A stretch of DNA of 64,000 bases, from NCBI RefSeq assembly GCF_019048065.1, contig NZ_CP077291.1:1860001-1924000 (forward strand), written 5' to 3'. The stretch is from Citrobacter farmeri (lineage in GTDB: Bacteria > Pseudomonadota > Gammaproteobacteria > Enterobacterales > Enterobacteriaceae). A program made the translations under genes and the position numbers. Shown piece after piece: positions 18,727-27,430 of this stretch (its first letter is position 1; every line of letters starts with the position of its first letter). The notes beneath the pieces were generated by a model. That model made no database searches, was not told the origin of the DNA, and was given only the letters and a program-made list of their open reading frames with translations.

Positions 18727-19995
18727 TTATGCTTCGACCTTCTGCGACACTTCTTCCTCATCACGCTCTTCCAGCAACCCTTCGTTTTGCGCCAGCATCG
18801 CCGTGGCAATGCCGTTGCCTAACACGTTAATGGCGGAACGGCCCATATCGAGAAAATGGTCGATGCCCATCAGTAACAAAATGCCAGCGACCGGAATATT
18901 GAAGCTAGGAATGGTTGCCGCCAGCACGACTAACGCAGAGCGTGGAACACCGGCAATGCCTTTTGACGCCAGCATCAGCGTGAGCATCAGGACGCTAATC
19001 TCAGCAAACGACAAGTGGATATTGTAGGCCTGAGCGATAAACATCGAGGCAAAAGAACAGTAGACCATTGAGCCGACCAGGTTGAAGGAGTAGCCAATGG
19101 GCAGCACGAAAGAGACGATATTACGTGAGCAGCCGAACGTCGTGAGCTGCTCCAGGGTTTTCGGATAGGCGGCTTCAGAACTGCTGGTGGTAAAGGCCAC
19201 CAGCACCGGATCTTTAAGCATACTGACCAGGCGAAAAACCTCTTTTTTCAATACCAGATACCCCACCGCAAGCAATACCAGACAGGTCATCAAAATCGCG
19301 AGGTAATAGCCGCCAATAAACGAGGCGTAGTTGAGCAGAATACCTAACCCCTCGGTGGCGATTACCGAGGAGATGGCGGCAAAAATCGCCAGCGGCGCGA
19401 CGTACATCACGTAGCCAGTGACTTTCAGCATGATGTGGGACACCACGTCCAGCGCGGCGACCAGCGGGGCATTGAATTTCTCGCCCAGCGAGGCGCCGCC
19501 AATCCCGAAGAACATCGAGAACACCACGATCTGCAAAATTTCGTTATTTGCCATCGCACCGGCGATGCTGGTGGGAATGGTATGCGACAGGAAGCCTTTA
19601 AGGCTCATCCCGCCGACGGCGAGACCGGTATCCACCGCTTCTTTCGGGATAGCCAGATTGAGCCCACTGCCGGGCTGTTCCAGGGTAACAATAAACAGGC
19701 CCACCAGAATGGAGAGAATGGAGGAGCTGATGAACCAGATCATCGCTTTGCCGCCTACACGTCCGATGGTGGACGTCTCACCGAGACGCATAATGCCCAC
19801 GGTGAGGGTGCTGAACACCAGGGGAGCGATAACCATTTTAATCAGACGTAAGAAGATGTCGGTGAGAAGGGTGATGTTATCCGACCAGGCGGCAATGACG
19901 CTTTCGGAAGTATACGAGTGAATAACTGCACCTGACACAATGCCTGCCAGCATGAAAATCACGATACATATCGTGAGCTTATTTGCATTTGCCAC
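18727..19995 (-). CDS. Dicarboxylate/amino-acid:cation symporter (DAACS family)
   Basis: Inner-membrane symporter of 422 residues, starting with GTG 19995 after a GAGGGA ribosome site. Multiple membrane helices (about eight) and two re-entrant loops typical of the GltPh/DctA fold are suggested by the hydrophobic pattern. The serine-rich hairpin signature is FTTSSSEAAYPKTLEQL. The second hairpin region GIAGVPRSALVVLAATIP and the DHFLDMGRSAINVLGN segment, which holds the substrate-binding Asp/Asn residues, are present. The substrate is likely C4-dicarboxylates, glutamate or aspartate with Na+ or H+. Aspartate is also the Tar ligand, but any link is speculation. It converges with cheW and diverges from the pilus operon. 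Confidence 0.88.
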   Translation of the reverse strand: MANANKLTICIVIFMLAGIVSGAVIHSYTSESVIAAWSDNITLLTDIFLRLIKMVIAPLVFSTLTVGIMRLGETSTIGRVGGKAMIWFISSSILSILVGLFIVTLEQPGSGLNLAIPKEAVDTGLAVGGMSLKGFLSHTIPTSIAGAMANNEILQIVVFSMFFGIGGASLGEKFNAPLVAALDVVSHIMLKVTGYVMYVAPLAIFAAISSVIATEGLGILLNYASFIGGYYLAILMTCLVLLAVGYLVLKKEVFRLVSMLKDPVLVAFTTSSSEAAYPKTLEQLTTFGCSRNIVSFVLPIGYSFNLVGSMVYCSFASMFIAQAYNIHLSFAEISVLMLTLMLASKGIAGVPRSALVVLAATIPSFNIPVAGILLLMGIDHFLDMGRSAINVLGNGIATAMLAQNEGLLEERDEEEVSQKVEA

Positions 19996-20418
19996 TAAAA
20001 ATCCCTCGGGCTGAATTTAACAATTTATTATCAGGGACATATACGTTTTATGTATTTATTGTCGCTGAATCATTTACTACCTAACCTGGAGTAATCTGCC
20101 GGGGGTTACAACTATTTTTTATTATTTGCTCATTTTGTTGTGTTATATCCAGGGCGATTTTGTGAACTGGATCGCATAAGAAGGAATATATCCTCTCAAA
20201 AAGCGAGGAAAACAGAATGCTAATGATGTTAATGAATTGATGTATAAGCGCTTTCGTTGTCAATCACCCGTTCGTATGGCGAAGCCTGACGGCAGTGGTT
20301 GTTTTCTCATCCGTAAACTAAATTTCTGATTATCGGTTTGTTTTACAGGTCTGCGTGACCTTTCTCGCCATGCGAGTTGTGACTTTCGTTAATCGTGGCG
20401 ATTTTTCGGAGGTGTTTG
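19996..20418. other. Divergent intergenic region before the Csu-like operon
   Basis: 423 bases carrying the promoters of the symporter and of the pilus operon. It is AT-rich up to about 20230. I see no convincing repeat, operator or small gene, and no sigma-28 or CRP consensus. Confidence 0.5.
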
Positions 20419-20988
20419 ATGAACAGTTTATTCCGGTTCCTGGGTATGGCTGGCATTTTCCTTCTGCCATTGCCTTATGCAATGGCGGTGACCAGCAGCG
20501 GGACAGTCGGGGCGACGTTGACCTTAACCAACGGTTGTCTGATCAATGGTTCACCCAGTCAGAACGGTATTAACTTTGGTACGCTGGATTTCGGTACTCA
20601 TCCTGCCACGTTCTCAGAATTAACGACCCAGTTGACGGGGGCTGCGGGCGGAAACAGTTTTGGCATTCAGTGCACCACCGCGGATTACACCGTGCAAATC
20701 ACCGGCAATACCAACTCATCTGCTCCCGGCACCGTCGTCGGTACACCGGGTACACCCGCCCGTTACCTGGTGAATGCTGCCAATACCACCCAGGGCGTGG
20801 CCTACAGCCTCTACAGCGACAGCGGTTTTAATAACGTTATCAGTAATAACACCCCAATACCGAAAGCCTCAACGACGGCCGGGGTCGACAACTACACGTT
20901 GTATGGCCGGATTCAGGGCGGCGGAAACAGCGTCACCGTGGTGCCGGGGACTTACACCGATACGATTAACGTCAGCGTCATCTACTGA
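20419..20988 (+). CDS. Spore-coat-U-domain pilin (CsuA/B-like major subunit)
   Basis: Secreted pilin of 189 residues starting at ATG 20419, where a GGAGG ribosome site decides the start. Signal peptide 1-23 ends YAMA before VTSSGTV. The mature part has the spore-coat-U pattern: an N-terminal donor-type hydrophobic strand (GATLTLTNGCLI), then INFGTLDFG, the two cysteines that form a disulfide, and a C-terminal TYTDTINVSVIY strand. In archaic (sigma/Csu) pili this first gene is the main shaft subunit, assembled by donor strand exchange. First of five genes, 12 bases before the next. Confidence 0.85.
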   Translation: MNSLFRFLGMAGIFLLPLPYAMAVTSSGTVGATLTLTNGCLINGSPSQNGINFGTLDFGTHPATFSELTTQLTGAAGGNSFGIQCTTADYTVQITGNTNSSAPGTVVGTPGTPARYLVNAANTTQGVAYSLYSDSGFNNVISNNTPIPKASTTAGVDNYTLYGRIQGGGNSVTVVPGTYTDTINVSVIY

Positions 20989-21000
20989 TCGCCCCAGGTA

Positions 21001-21543
21001 ATGAGGATCCTCAGCGTGAGCTTCCCGTGGGGAGGCAGGGGACGGCTACGCCTTTTTCTGGCGATATTCGGTCTGACTGTGGTGCCGGTCATGGCTGTGA
21101 CTACGCAGTCCTTTCAACTGAACGCCACCATCACGCCGGGGTGCTCGGTGACAACCGGCAGCGGCGCGGCGCTGGGAACCCTCAACTTCGGTACCTATAG
21201 CGGCGTGGAAAAACGACAGGCGAGTGCGCAATTTGTCCCTAATGCCGCGCTGGCTCTGGCCTGCACGCCGGGCGTGGCGCTGAGCATGACGATTGACAGC
21301 GGACGCAACTATACCTCGGTGCGCAATATGCAACGTTCCGGGGGAACGGACCGGGTGGCCTATCGGCTCTACAGTTCGTCATCGCTGGCGGCGAACAGTG
21401 AGATCGGCGTGAATCAGCCGGTCTCAGTCGTCTACACCGACAGCAATAATATCGCGTTACCGCTGTTTGGCGCGGCAACGCTGACGGGGTTTAGCCCCGC
21501 AGGTAACTATTCAGATCAGCTTACGGTGACCCTGTCATGGTAG
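21001..21543 (+). CDS. Spore-coat-U-domain pilin (minor Csu-type subunit)
   Basis: Second pilin of the operon, 180 residues from ATG 21001. A GTG at 21016 with GAGG nine bases upstream is an equally good start. Hydrophobic signal sequence (LFLAIFGLTVVPVMA) followed by TTQSFQLNATITPGCSV, LGTLNFGTYSG and a C-terminal YSDQLTVTLSW strand, the same spore-coat-U layout as its neighbour, which it resembles in length and ends. Likely a minor shaft or adaptor subunit (CsuA or CsuB position). Periplasmic until assembly. Confidence 0.8.
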   Translation: MRILSVSFPWGGRGRLRLFLAIFGLTVVPVMAVTTQSFQLNATITPGCSVTTGSGAALGTLNFGTYSGVEKRQASAQFVPNAALALACTPGVALSMTIDSGRNYTSVRNMQRSGGTDRVAYRLYSSSSLAANSEIGVNQPVSVVYTDSNNIALPLFGAATLTGFSPAGNYSDQLTVTLSW

Positions 21544-21559
21544 CGAAGGGAGAGGTGAT

Positions 21560-22315
21560 ATGCACATACGAGCGTCTTTGGGACTGCTGTTTGGCTTCAC
21601 GACAGCGCTGGCTTCCGCAGGGGCAAACAGCGCTGCGACGATCCTGCTGTGGCCGATTGATCCCTGGCTGGCGGCGGAGAGCAACGCAACGGAGTTGTGG
21701 ATCCAGAATCAGGGCGACACCCCAACGACGATGCAGGTGCGAATTGTCCGCTGGCGGCAGGATGACGGTTTCGAACGCTATCAGCCGCAGCAGGATGTGG
21801 TTGCCAGCCCGCCGATTGTCCGGATTGAAAAGGGCAGCAAGCAGCTGATTCGTCTGATTAAACAGTCTACGGTTCCCGCTGGGGTTGAGCAGGCTTACCG
21901 TATTATCGTCGATGAGATCCCACAGCCTGACAGCGGCGATAAACTGCAAATGGGGTTGAAGGTGCAAATGCGCTATTCGTTGCCGCTGTTTGTCTACGGT
22001 CAGGGGATCCAGACCTGGGCGCAGGGAGAACATCATGCGCGGGTGGATACCGCGAAGCTGCGCTGGCGGGTGGTCCGCACCAACGGACAGCCCGAGCTGG
22101 AGGTGCGCAATGATAACGACGTACATGTCCGGTTAAGCAAAGTGACGCTGCGTCAGGGCGGCGTGCAGCACACGATGGCGCAAGGCTTATTGGGATATGT
22201 TTTGCCTGGCAGCATTCGCCGCTTCCCGCTTCCCGCCGGTGCTACCCATCCGGACAACATTAGTGCGGCAATCAACGCGCAGGGTGGCAAATGGTTGTCT
22301 GGTCCCGCCCTCTAA
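21560..22315 (+). CDS. Pilus assembly chaperone (CsuC-like)
   Basis: Periplasmic chaperone of 251 residues with a signal peptide (ends SAG/ANSAATILLWP). The two-Ig-domain PapD fold is suggested by the first-domain strand ATELWIQNQGDTPTTMQVRIVRW and by KQLIRLIKQ at the hinge. It carries the loop region expected between the F1 and G1 strands (YRIIVDEIPQP). It would hold spore-coat-U pilins for the usher. GGAGAGGTGATATG supplies the ribosome site and start. The end overlaps the usher gene by 25 bases. Confidence 0.85.
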   Translation: MHIRASLGLLFGFTTALASAGANSAATILLWPIDPWLAAESNATELWIQNQGDTPTTMQVRIVRWRQDDGFERYQPQQDVVASPPIVRIEKGSKQLIRLIKQSTVPAGVEQAYRIIVDEIPQPDSGDKLQMGLKVQMRYSLPLFVYGQGIQTWAQGEHHARVDTAKLRWRVVRTNGQPELEVRNDNDVHVRLSKVTLRQGGVQHTMAQGLLGYVLPGSIRRFPLPAGATHPDNISAAINAQGGKWLSGPAL

Positions 22316-24681
22316 GCGGCTTACTGATGACGACCTTTCTTATCACCAGCGGGATCTGTCGCGCGGAGTCGGGGGATGATGCGCTCCCGCCGCCGCCCGA
22401 TGCCCGCGCTATCGATCAGCAAGCGGTTTTTCATCTGGCGCTGATCGTCAACCATTACGACACGCAGCGAGTGGTGCCAGTGACGCAGCGGGCAGGTGAG
22501 TTCTATGTCAGCCATGACGATCTGCTCCAGGCCGGGCTTCCCGCCGAACACCTTCCGCAGGGCGAGGTCAATGTCTCGCGCTTATCGCAGGTCAAAACGC
22601 AATACGACAGCAGCGGGCAGCGCCTGCTGCTGAGCGTACCGCAGGACTGGCTGCCGGAACGTGCAACGCCATTCGGCGGTGAAACCCCAGTCAATGAGGC
22701 GCGCAACGGCAGCGGGGCGCTGCTCAACTACGATTTCTACAGTAGCCACTCGCAAAAGGGCGACAGCCAGGCCTCTGTCTGGCACGAATTGCGTTTTTTT
22801 AACGATGTGGGGTCGCTCTCGTCAACGGGCTACGTGCGGCAAGAACTGGCCGGGGAGGGCGATCGGCAGGACGGATACGTGCGCTACGATACCGTGTTCA
22901 CGGCGACTCATGAGGCAGATGCGACGCAATGGCGGGTGGGCGATGTGGTAAGCGACGCACTGAGCTGGAGCAACAGCGTGCGGGTGGGGGGCGTGTCGTG
23001 GGGGCGCGACTTTTCGTTGCGCCCGGACCTGGTGACCTGGCCCTTACCGGAGTTTTCCGGTGAGGCGGCGGTGCCCACGGCGGTGGATCTGTTTATCAAC
23101 GGCTATCGGGCCGGTTCAACGGAACTCCAGCCTGGGCCGTTTACCCTCACTAATCTGCCCTACATTAATGGCGCCGGCGACGCGGTGCTGGTGACCCGTG
23201 ACGCGCTGGGTCGCCAGGTAAGTACGACCTTACCGTTTTATGTCGCCAGTCATTTGCTCAAAACAGGCGTCAGCGACGGCGCAGTCACGCTGGGCAGCCT
23301 GCGCCGCAATTATGGTATCGACAACTTTGACTACGGTCCGGCAGTCGGTAGCGCCAGCTACCGATACGGCGTGAATGATTATCTGACCCTCGAGGGCCAT
23401 GCCGAAGGGGCGGAAGAACTGGCGCTGGGTGGCGTGGGTTCGCTGGTCAAGCTTGGGCGACTTGGCGTGGTCAATGGCGCATGGACGGAAAGCCGGATGC
23501 GGGGCAACAGCGGCAATCAGGTTAACTGGGGTTATCAATACAGTACCGCTGAATTTAGCGTGGCCACCCAACATTCCCGTCGCGAGCGCGGTTTTGGCAA
23601 CCTGGCACTGTACGATCAGACTCCGCTGGCGGATAACGACAATCAGCCGCTGGCCTCGTTAAGCCAGCGCAGCGATCAGTATTCGCTGACGTTGAATATG
23701 GGGGAATTTGGCAATATCGGCGCGGCCTGGATTGGGATCCGCAGTTTTGACTCACAGAAAACAGAACTGCTGAATCTCTCCTGGAGCCGGAACCTGTGGG
23801 GAAGCAGCAGCCTTTATCTGTCCGCAAGCCGTGACAATCAGCAGGGCGACTGGACGCTGGCAATGTCGGTGCAGATCCCGCTGGGCGAGCGGGACAGCGC
23901 GGCGGTGTCGATGGAGAAAACGCCGGACGCCGGTCAGACCCAGCGCATCAATTACAATCACTCAATGCCGACCGACGGCGGGTTTAGCTGGAACCTGGCA
24001 TGGGCGCGACAGTCTCAGGCGCGGGATTACCAGCAGGCAACGCTGGGCTGGCGTAATCGAAATATCGAATTACAGGGCGGAACCTACGGCGAAAGCAATG
24101 CCATGACCTGGTGGGGGGAGGCGATGGGATCGCTGGTCTTTATGGAAAACCAGCTGTTTGCCGCCAATAAAATCAACGATGCCTTTGTGGTGGTCAGCAC
24201 CGACGGGCATCCTGATGTTCCGGTCAATTATGAAAATCAGCCGGTTGGTCATACCAACGATCGGGGTTATTTGCTGATAAGCGGCGTCTCCGCCTACTAC
24301 CCGGCGAGTTACAGTATTAATACGCTCAATTTGCCTGCCGATACCCGCCTGAGGGAGACAGAACGTAAAGTAGCGCTGCGTCGTCAGAGCGGATACCTGG
24401 TGGATTTCCCGATGGAGCAAGAGCGAGTGGCAAGCGTCATTTTGCATGATGAAAACGGACATGCGCTGCCGGTGGCAAGTCAGGTTATGCGGGATAATAA
24501 AGCGCCCGCCGTGGTGGGCTACGACGGCATCGTCTGGCTGGAAAATCTCGACGGGGTGAATCCACTTCGGGTTGTCACGCCAGAGGGGACGCGCTGCGAA
24601 ACCCGCTTTGCGCTGACCGCTAATCCTGAACATAAACTCCAGACTTACGGGCCGCTGATCTGTCGTCTGGGGGGCGGATGA
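22291..24681 (+). CDS. Outer-membrane usher (CsuD-like)
   Basis: Usher of 796 residues that secretes and polymerises the pilus. The signal peptide ends ICRA before ESGDDALPPPP. The N-terminal chaperone-binding domain is followed by the 24-strand barrel with alternating aromatic strands, a plug insertion (about 240-320, VDLFINGYRAGSTEL with PGPFTL) and two C-terminal Ig-like domains. The short length (FimD-type ushers are about 850) and unusual N-terminus suit the archaic Csu class. It overlaps both neighbours (25 and 4 bases), showing tight coupling. Confidence 0.88.
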   Translation: MVVWSRPLSGLLMTTFLITSGICRAESGDDALPPPPDARAIDQQAVFHLALIVNHYDTQRVVPVTQRAGEFYVSHDDLLQAGLPAEHLPQGEVNVSRLSQVKTQYDSSGQRLLLSVPQDWLPERATPFGGETPVNEARNGSGALLNYDFYSSHSQKGDSQASVWHELRFFNDVGSLSSTGYVRQELAGEGDRQDGYVRYDTVFTATHEADATQWRVGDVVSDALSWSNSVRVGGVSWGRDFSLRPDLVTWPLPEFSGEAAVPTAVDLFINGYRAGSTELQPGPFTLTNLPYINGAGDAVLVTRDALGRQVSTTLPFYVASHLLKTGVSDGAVTLGSLRRNYGIDNFDYGPAVGSASYRYGVNDYLTLEGHAEGAEELALGGVGSLVKLGRLGVVNGAWTESRMRGNSGNQVNWGYQYSTAEFSVATQHSRRERGFGNLALYDQTPLADNDNQPLASLSQRSDQYSLTLNMGEFGNIGAAWIGIRSFDSQKTELLNLSWSRNLWGSSSLYLSASRDNQQGDWTLAMSVQIPLGERDSAAVSMEKTPDAGQTQRINYNHSMPTDGGFSWNLAWARQSQARDYQQATLGWRNRNIELQGGTYGESNAMTWWGEAMGSLVFMENQLFAANKINDAFVVVSTDGHPDVPVNYENQPVGHTNDRGYLLISGVSAYYPASYSINTLNLPADTRLRETERKVALRRQSGYLVDFPMEQERVASVILHDENGHALPVASQVMRDNKAPAVVGYDGIVWLENLDGVNPLRVVTPEGTRCETRFALTANPEHKLQTYGPLICRLGGG

Positions 24682-25643
24682 CCGTACGCGCACTACTGTT
24701 GTTGCTGTTATTCACGACGGCGTCGGGGGCCTGGGCGGCCTGTACCGTAAGCACGACGGCGGGGGCGTTTGGCAGCGTCTCCTCGTTTACCGTCAACAGC
24801 ACAGAGCAGGCGACCAGCGCCAATCTGCTGGTGCAATGTGACGTGGTGCTGGGGCTATTAAATAACGATACGGTGACATTGACATATACCGGGGCAACGG
24901 TGTCGGCAGGTACCCGCGCCAGTCTCAAGCGCACGGATAATACCGCTGTGGCGGACGTGGTACCGGTTCGTTTGTGCGGCCAGTCCGGTTGCGCCAGCAA
25001 CAGCGAGGTTGCCATCGGCAGCAGCTATACCTGGAGCGGGAATACACTATTAGCGCTGTTAGGTTCCACCCGCTTTACTCTGCCGCTCTTCTTTCGTACC
25101 AGCACTGGACAGAACGTCAGCGCCGGACCGTATCAGGTAACGCTCAATTTCAATGTTTATTACAACATCTGTCAGGTGGGGGCTCTGGGACTGTGCGCCA
25201 CCACGCAAACCAATACGGTCGCGACCACAATGCAGCTTAACCTGACGGTGACTAATGACTGCATCACTATCAATGCGCCGAACGTCAATTTCGGCAGTGC
25301 CCCGTTGGTAAACAATTTCCCGACGATTTCGCAGGCGGTTTCCATTACCTGCACCAAAGGCAGCAACTACACGGTAGGGATTAATAACGGCAGCTATGCC
25401 AACGGTAATGTGCGCAATATGGCGAGCGGCAACAATCGCCTGAGCTACGAAATTTACAAAGCAAGTACCACCAACCGCTGGGGCAGTGTGGGGACGGAAC
25501 GCTGGGCCAGCAGCGCCTCTTCTTCTACCAGTAGCGACGGTCTGCTGCGCACCTACAACTACACCGCCAGAGTGTTGCCCACCCAATCCACGCCTCCTGC
25601 CGGAACTTACACCGACACGGTGGTGGTGGATATCGCCTTCTGA
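24678..25643 (+). CDS. Tip adhesin with two spore-coat-U domains (CsuE-like)
   Basis: Secreted protein of 321 residues with signal peptide MTVRALLLLLLFTTASGAWA. Two spore-coat-U domains are seen: one at about 20-165 beginning CTVSTTAGAFGSVSSF, and one at 180-321 containing CITINAPNVNFGSAP and ending TYTDTVVVDIAF. Two-domain proteins at the end of Csu operons form the tip and bind abiotic surfaces through hydrophobic finger loops. Start ATG 24678 overlaps the usher stop by four bases. It ends 23 bases before the sigma-28 promoter of tar. Confidence 0.85.
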   Translation: MTVRALLLLLLFTTASGAWAACTVSTTAGAFGSVSSFTVNSTEQATSANLLVQCDVVLGLLNNDTVTLTYTGATVSAGTRASLKRTDNTAVADVVPVRLCGQSGCASNSEVAIGSSYTWSGNTLLALLGSTRFTLPLFFRTSTGQNVSAGPYQVTLNFNVYYNICQVGALGLCATTQTNTVATTMQLNLTVTNDCITINAPNVNFGSAPLVNNFPTISQAVSITCTKGSNYTVGINNGSYANGNVRNMASGNNRLSYEIYKASTTNRWGSVGTERWASSASSSTSSDGLLRTYNYTARVLPTQSTPPAGTYTDTVVVDIAF

Positions 25644-25666
25644 CCCGGATTTCCCTTTCGCAAACG

Positions 25667-25693
25667 TAAAGTTCTTATCAAGGGTGCCGATAA
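25667..25693 (+). promoter_or_regulatory. Sigma-28 (FliA) promoter of tar-tap-cheRBYZ
   Basis: TAAAGTTC (25667-25674), an 11-base spacer, then GCCGATAA (25686-25693). This matches the flagellar sigma-28 consensus TAAAGTTT-N11-GCCGATAA at all but one base. It lies 24 bases after the Csu operon and 32 bases before tar, so the meche operon is independently transcribed. Confidence 0.92.
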
Positions 25694-25724
25694 CGTTGAT
25701 AACTCGTTTTCAGGAAGGTGCCTT

Positions 25725-27386
25725 ATGTGTAACCGTATCCGCGTTGTCACAATGCTGATGATGGTGCTGGGGGTTTTCGCACTGCTACAGCTTGTATCTG
25801 GTGGTTTGCTGTTTTCGTCTTTACAGCAGAATCAAAAAAGTTTTGTTATTTCCAACGATCTACGCCAACAGCAGAGTGAACTGACCTCGACATGGGATCT
25901 GATGCTGCAAACGCGTATCAACCTCAGCCGTTCCTCTGCGCGCATGATGATGGATGCGAACAATCAGCAAAGCAGTGCCAAGAACGATCTGTTGAAGAGC
26001 GCGAAAAATTCACTTGCTCAGGCGGCGGAGCACTACGCCAGGTTTAAATCTATCGATCCTCTGCCAGAGATGGCGGAGGTCAGCAACAATGTGGATGAAA
26101 AATACCAGAAATATCATGCCGGTTTAACTGAACTGGTGCAGTTCCTGGAAAACGGCAATATGGATGCCTTCTTCGCACAGCCCACGCAGGGGATGCAAAA
26201 CGGTCTTGGCGACGCGAAGAGCAAGTACGCCAGCGTCAGCGAAAAACTCTATCGCCAGGCGTTTGATGAAAGCGCGCGCGATTACCAGTTTGCGAAGTGG
26301 CAACTCGCCATCCTGGCAGTGGTGCTGGTGCTGATCCTGGTGGTGGTGTGGTACGGCATTCGTCACACCCTGCTCAACCCGCTTTCCAGCGTGATCGCCC
26401 ATATTCGTGAAATTGCTGGCGGTAATCTGACTAACACCCTGACCGTCGCCGGACGTAATGAGATTGGCGAACTGGCCGGCAGCGTCGATCACATGCAGCG
26501 CTCGCTGGTGGAGACCGTGACTCAGGTGCGCGAAGGATCTGATGCTATCTACTCCGGCACAACAGAAATCGCCACCGGTAACACCGATCTCTCATCGAGA
26601 ACCGAGCAACAGGCGTCGGCGCTGGAAGAGACGGCTGCCAGTATGGAAGAGTTGACCGCGACAGTGAAACAGAACGCCGATAATGCCCGCCAGGCGTCGC
26701 AACTGGCGCAGAGTGCGTCGGAAACCGCGCAGCACGGTGGCAAAGTCGTGGATAACGTCGTCAAAACCATGCACGAAATCGCCGGTAGCTCGAAAAAGAT
26801 CGCCGACATCATAAGTGTCATCGACGGTATTGCTTTCCAGACCAACATCCTGGCGCTGAACGCGGCAGTGGAAGCCGCGCGAGCCGGCGAGCAGGGGCGT
26901 GGCTTTGCGGTGGTGGCGGGCGAGGTACGTAACCTGGCCAGCCGCAGTGCGCAGGCGGCAAAAGAGATCAAAGCACTGATTGAAGATTCTGTTTCACGCG
27001 TGGATACCGGCTCCGTGCTGGTCGAGAGCGCGGGCGAGACCATGAACGATATTGTCAATGCGGTGACCCGCGTAACCGACATTATGGGTGAAATCGCCTC
27101 GGCCTCTGATGAACAAAGCCGTGGCATCGATCAGGTGGCGCTGGCGGTTTCTGAAATGGACCGCGTAACGCAGCAAAACGCCTCGTTGGTGCAGGAATCT
27201 GCTGCAGCCGCGGCCGCGCTGGAGGAGCAGGCCAGCCGTCTGACGATGGCGGTGTCTGCATTTCGTCTTGCCGCACGTCCTTATGCGGTAAAAACAAAAG
27301 AAGAACGGACTTCGGCGGACGTGCCCCGCACGGCGCAGAAGTCCTCGTTAAGCATGGAGCACGATACTAACTGGGAAACATTTTGA
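25725..27386 (+). CDS. tar: Methyl-accepting chemotaxis protein II (aspartate/maltose) Tar
   Basis: Inner-membrane chemoreceptor of 553 residues, the E. coli Tar length. Membrane helices are at about 7-30 and 190-212. The periplasmic four-helix bundle keeps the aspartate-contacting residues Arg64, Arg69, Arg73 and Thr154. The HAMP domain follows ([16 protein letters not shown]), then the adaptation helices and the hairpin tip [26 protein letters not shown]. The C-terminal pentapeptide NWETF, which docks CheR and CheB, is present. The ATG at 25725 follows GGAAGGTGCCTT. First gene of tar-tap-cheRBYZ. Confidence 0.95.
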   Translation: MCNRIRVVTMLMMVLGVFALLQLVSGGLLFSSLQQNQKSFVISNDLRQQQSELTSTWDLMLQTRINLSRSSARMMMDANNQQSSAKNDLLKSAKNSLAQAAEHYARFKSIDPLPEMAEVSNNVDEKYQKYHAGLTELVQFLENGNMDAFFAQPTQGMQNGLGDAKSKYASVSEKLYRQAFDESARDYQFAKWQLAILAVVLVLILVVVWYGIRHTLLNPLSSVIAHIREIAGGNLTNTLTVAGRNEIGELAGSVDHMQRSLVETVTQVREGSDAIYSGTTEIATGNTDLSSRTEQQASALEETAASMEELTATVKQNADNARQASQLAQSASETAQHGGKVVDNVVKTMHEIAGSSKKIADIISVIDGIAFQTNILALNAAVEAARAGEQGRGFAVVAGEVRNLASRSAQAAKEIKALIEDSVSRVDTGSVLVESAGETMNDIVNAVTRVTDIMGEIASASDEQSRGIDQVALAVSEMDRVTQQNASLVQESAAAAAALEEQASRLTMAVSAFRLAARPYAVKTKEERTSADVPRTAQKSSLSMEHDTNWETF

Positions 27387-27430
27387 CTGAATTTTAACAC
27401 TGCGGCCGTTGCCGCCTGATGGGAGCGTTG

